Below, piece after piece: positions 63,408-64,000 of a stretch of DNA of 64,000 nt (positions are counted from its first letter, which is position 1; every line of letters begins with the position of its first letter). Source of the stretch: Xenoacremonium recifei. Lineage: Eukaryota > Ascomycota > Sordariomycetes > Hypocreales > Nectriaceae. A model generated the notes under the pieces. It was not told where the DNA came from and did not search any database. It saw only the letters and a program-made list of their open reading frames with translations. The stretch is taken from the NCBI GenBank assembly GCA_012184525.1, contig WOFQ01000015.1, forward strand, positions 1 through 64,000, given 5' to 3'. A program made the translations under genes and the position numbers.

Positions 63408-64000
63408 TCATCTCCGCTTCACGAACTCCATGTTCACCGGTGTAATAGGCTCGCCACCACTCAACACCGCCATGATATTTCGCATGCTCAGCTCTTCAAA
63501 GCCCATGTGCGTCTCCACGGTGCCTCCCGCGTTATGGCACGTCAGCATTGCTCTGCCTTTAAGCGCCATGGCACGCAGACCCTCGTGCACACTCGGCTCA
63601 TCAGCATGGACGTCAAGCGCGACGGCCGACAGCTGATTGGTGTCTAGAGCGCATGCGAGAGCAGCTTCATCAACGATGCTGCCTCGCGCGATGTTGACGA
63701 AGCGTGCGCCGTGGCGAAATTGAGGGAGTGTGGTGCTGTTGATAAGTGTACCATCGCCAGCGGGGGTACAGAGCACAACACAGTCCGCAGCGCCTAAAAG
63801 GCTCTCAAGAGAGCCATGGTGAACAGCAGCGAGAGGCGCAGTAATACGGGCAGGCTTGGGAAGCACGTCATAGTAGTGAATCTCCATCCCGAAGCCGTGG
63901 TGACACCGCGAGGCGATGTGCTGGCCGATGTTACCAAACCCGATGAGGCCAAGGGCTTGGCCACGGAGGTTATGCGCCTGAGCAGTGGCCTTTCCATGGC
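63408..64000 (-). CDS. D-2-hydroxyacid dehydrogenase, C-terminal part (truncated by window)
   Basis: The minus-strand frame runs from the right edge to the stop at 63408, about 197 residues; the N-terminus lies beyond the window. The nucleotide-binding motif GLIGFGNIGQHIASRC, part of the GxGxxG Rossmann fold of formate/glycerate dehydrogenases, is near the left of the fragment. CVVLCTPAGDGTLINS, then FVNIARGSIVDEAALACAL with the conserved catalytic Arg, follow. ALDVHADEPSVHEGL contains the catalytic Glu position. MLTCHNAGGTVETHMGFEEL, with the catalytic His replaced in context by CHNAGG, ends the domain. Members reduce 2-keto acids with NAD(P)H; the substrate cannot be told. It converges on RTT109. 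Confidence 0.9.
   Translation of the reverse strand, partial: HGKATAQAHNLRGQALGLIGFGNIGQHIASRCHHGFGMEIHYYDVLPKPARITAPLAAVHHGSLESLLGAADCVVLCTPAGDGTLINSTTLPQFRHGARFVNIARGSIVDEAALACALDTNQLSAVALDVHADEPSVHEGLRAMALKGRAMLTCHNAGGTVETHMGFEELSMRNIMAVLSGGEPITPVNMEFVKRR

Overview
The window is nuclear DNA of a filamentous ascomycete (Pezizomycotina, most likely a Sordariomycete-type mould). The evidence is short spliceosomal introns (mostly 44-82 nt) with GTRWGT-like donors and CTRAY branch points, moderately GC-rich coding sequence, pyrimidine-rich leaders, a HapX iron regulator with four cysteine clusters, an Opi1/CCG-8 regulator, and fungal HET and NACHT-ankyrin proteins. I recognise 22 protein-coding genes in full, one unrecognised spliced gene, one gene cut by the right edge and one doubtful small ORF. 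Many of the models had to be spliced by hand; exon borders are given in each entry.

Left part (1-20 kb): a 67-base poly-G run opens the window (probably a contig-end artefact) and is followed by about 3.4 kb without a gene. Then come hapX (-), COG2 (+), mitochondrial ribosomal protein uL1m (-), an F-box protein (-), and a divergent pair made of a DapA-family aldolase (-) and a Gfo/Idh/MocA oxidoreductase (+). RIT1, the initiator-tRNA ribosyl-phosphate transferase (+), has a GC-AG intron. A HAD hydrolase (-) closes this part.

Middle part (20-45 kb): the Sis1-type J-protein gene (-) has upstream heat-shock elements, including a perfect four-unit one. It is followed by a seven-exon UBA-UIM protein that looks like a USP25/28 relative without a catalytic box, the Cdc34 E2 (-), and SRP54 (+). 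A HET-domain gene (-) and an FAD monooxygenase (+) are divergent and look accessory. Then come an Aurora kinase (-), a gene-poor 2.9-kb stretch, an unrecognised three-exon gene (+), and the AP-1 mu subunit (-).

Right part (45-64 kb): the Opi1/CCG-8 regulator (+) is followed by an ADH6-type alcohol dehydrogenase (+) converging on an Hsp31/DJ-1-like protein (-) whose promoter has a perfect CRE. Next is a degenerate telomere-like tract that supplies the stop codon of a 1430-residue NACHT-ankyrin NLR (-). The first intron of that NLR is mostly a long foldback. The window ends with a polytopic membrane protein (+), mitochondrial ribosomal protein mL57 (-), the histone acetyltransferase RTT109 (+), and the C-terminal part of a D-2-hydroxyacid dehydrogenase (-).

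Most genes are housekeeping and unlinked in function. The parts most worth following are the NLR locus (foldback intron, telomere-like 3' end, C-terminal membrane segment), the HET/monooxygenase pair, the orphan gene at 41.6 kb, and the heat-shock and stress elements upstream of SIS1 and HSP31.
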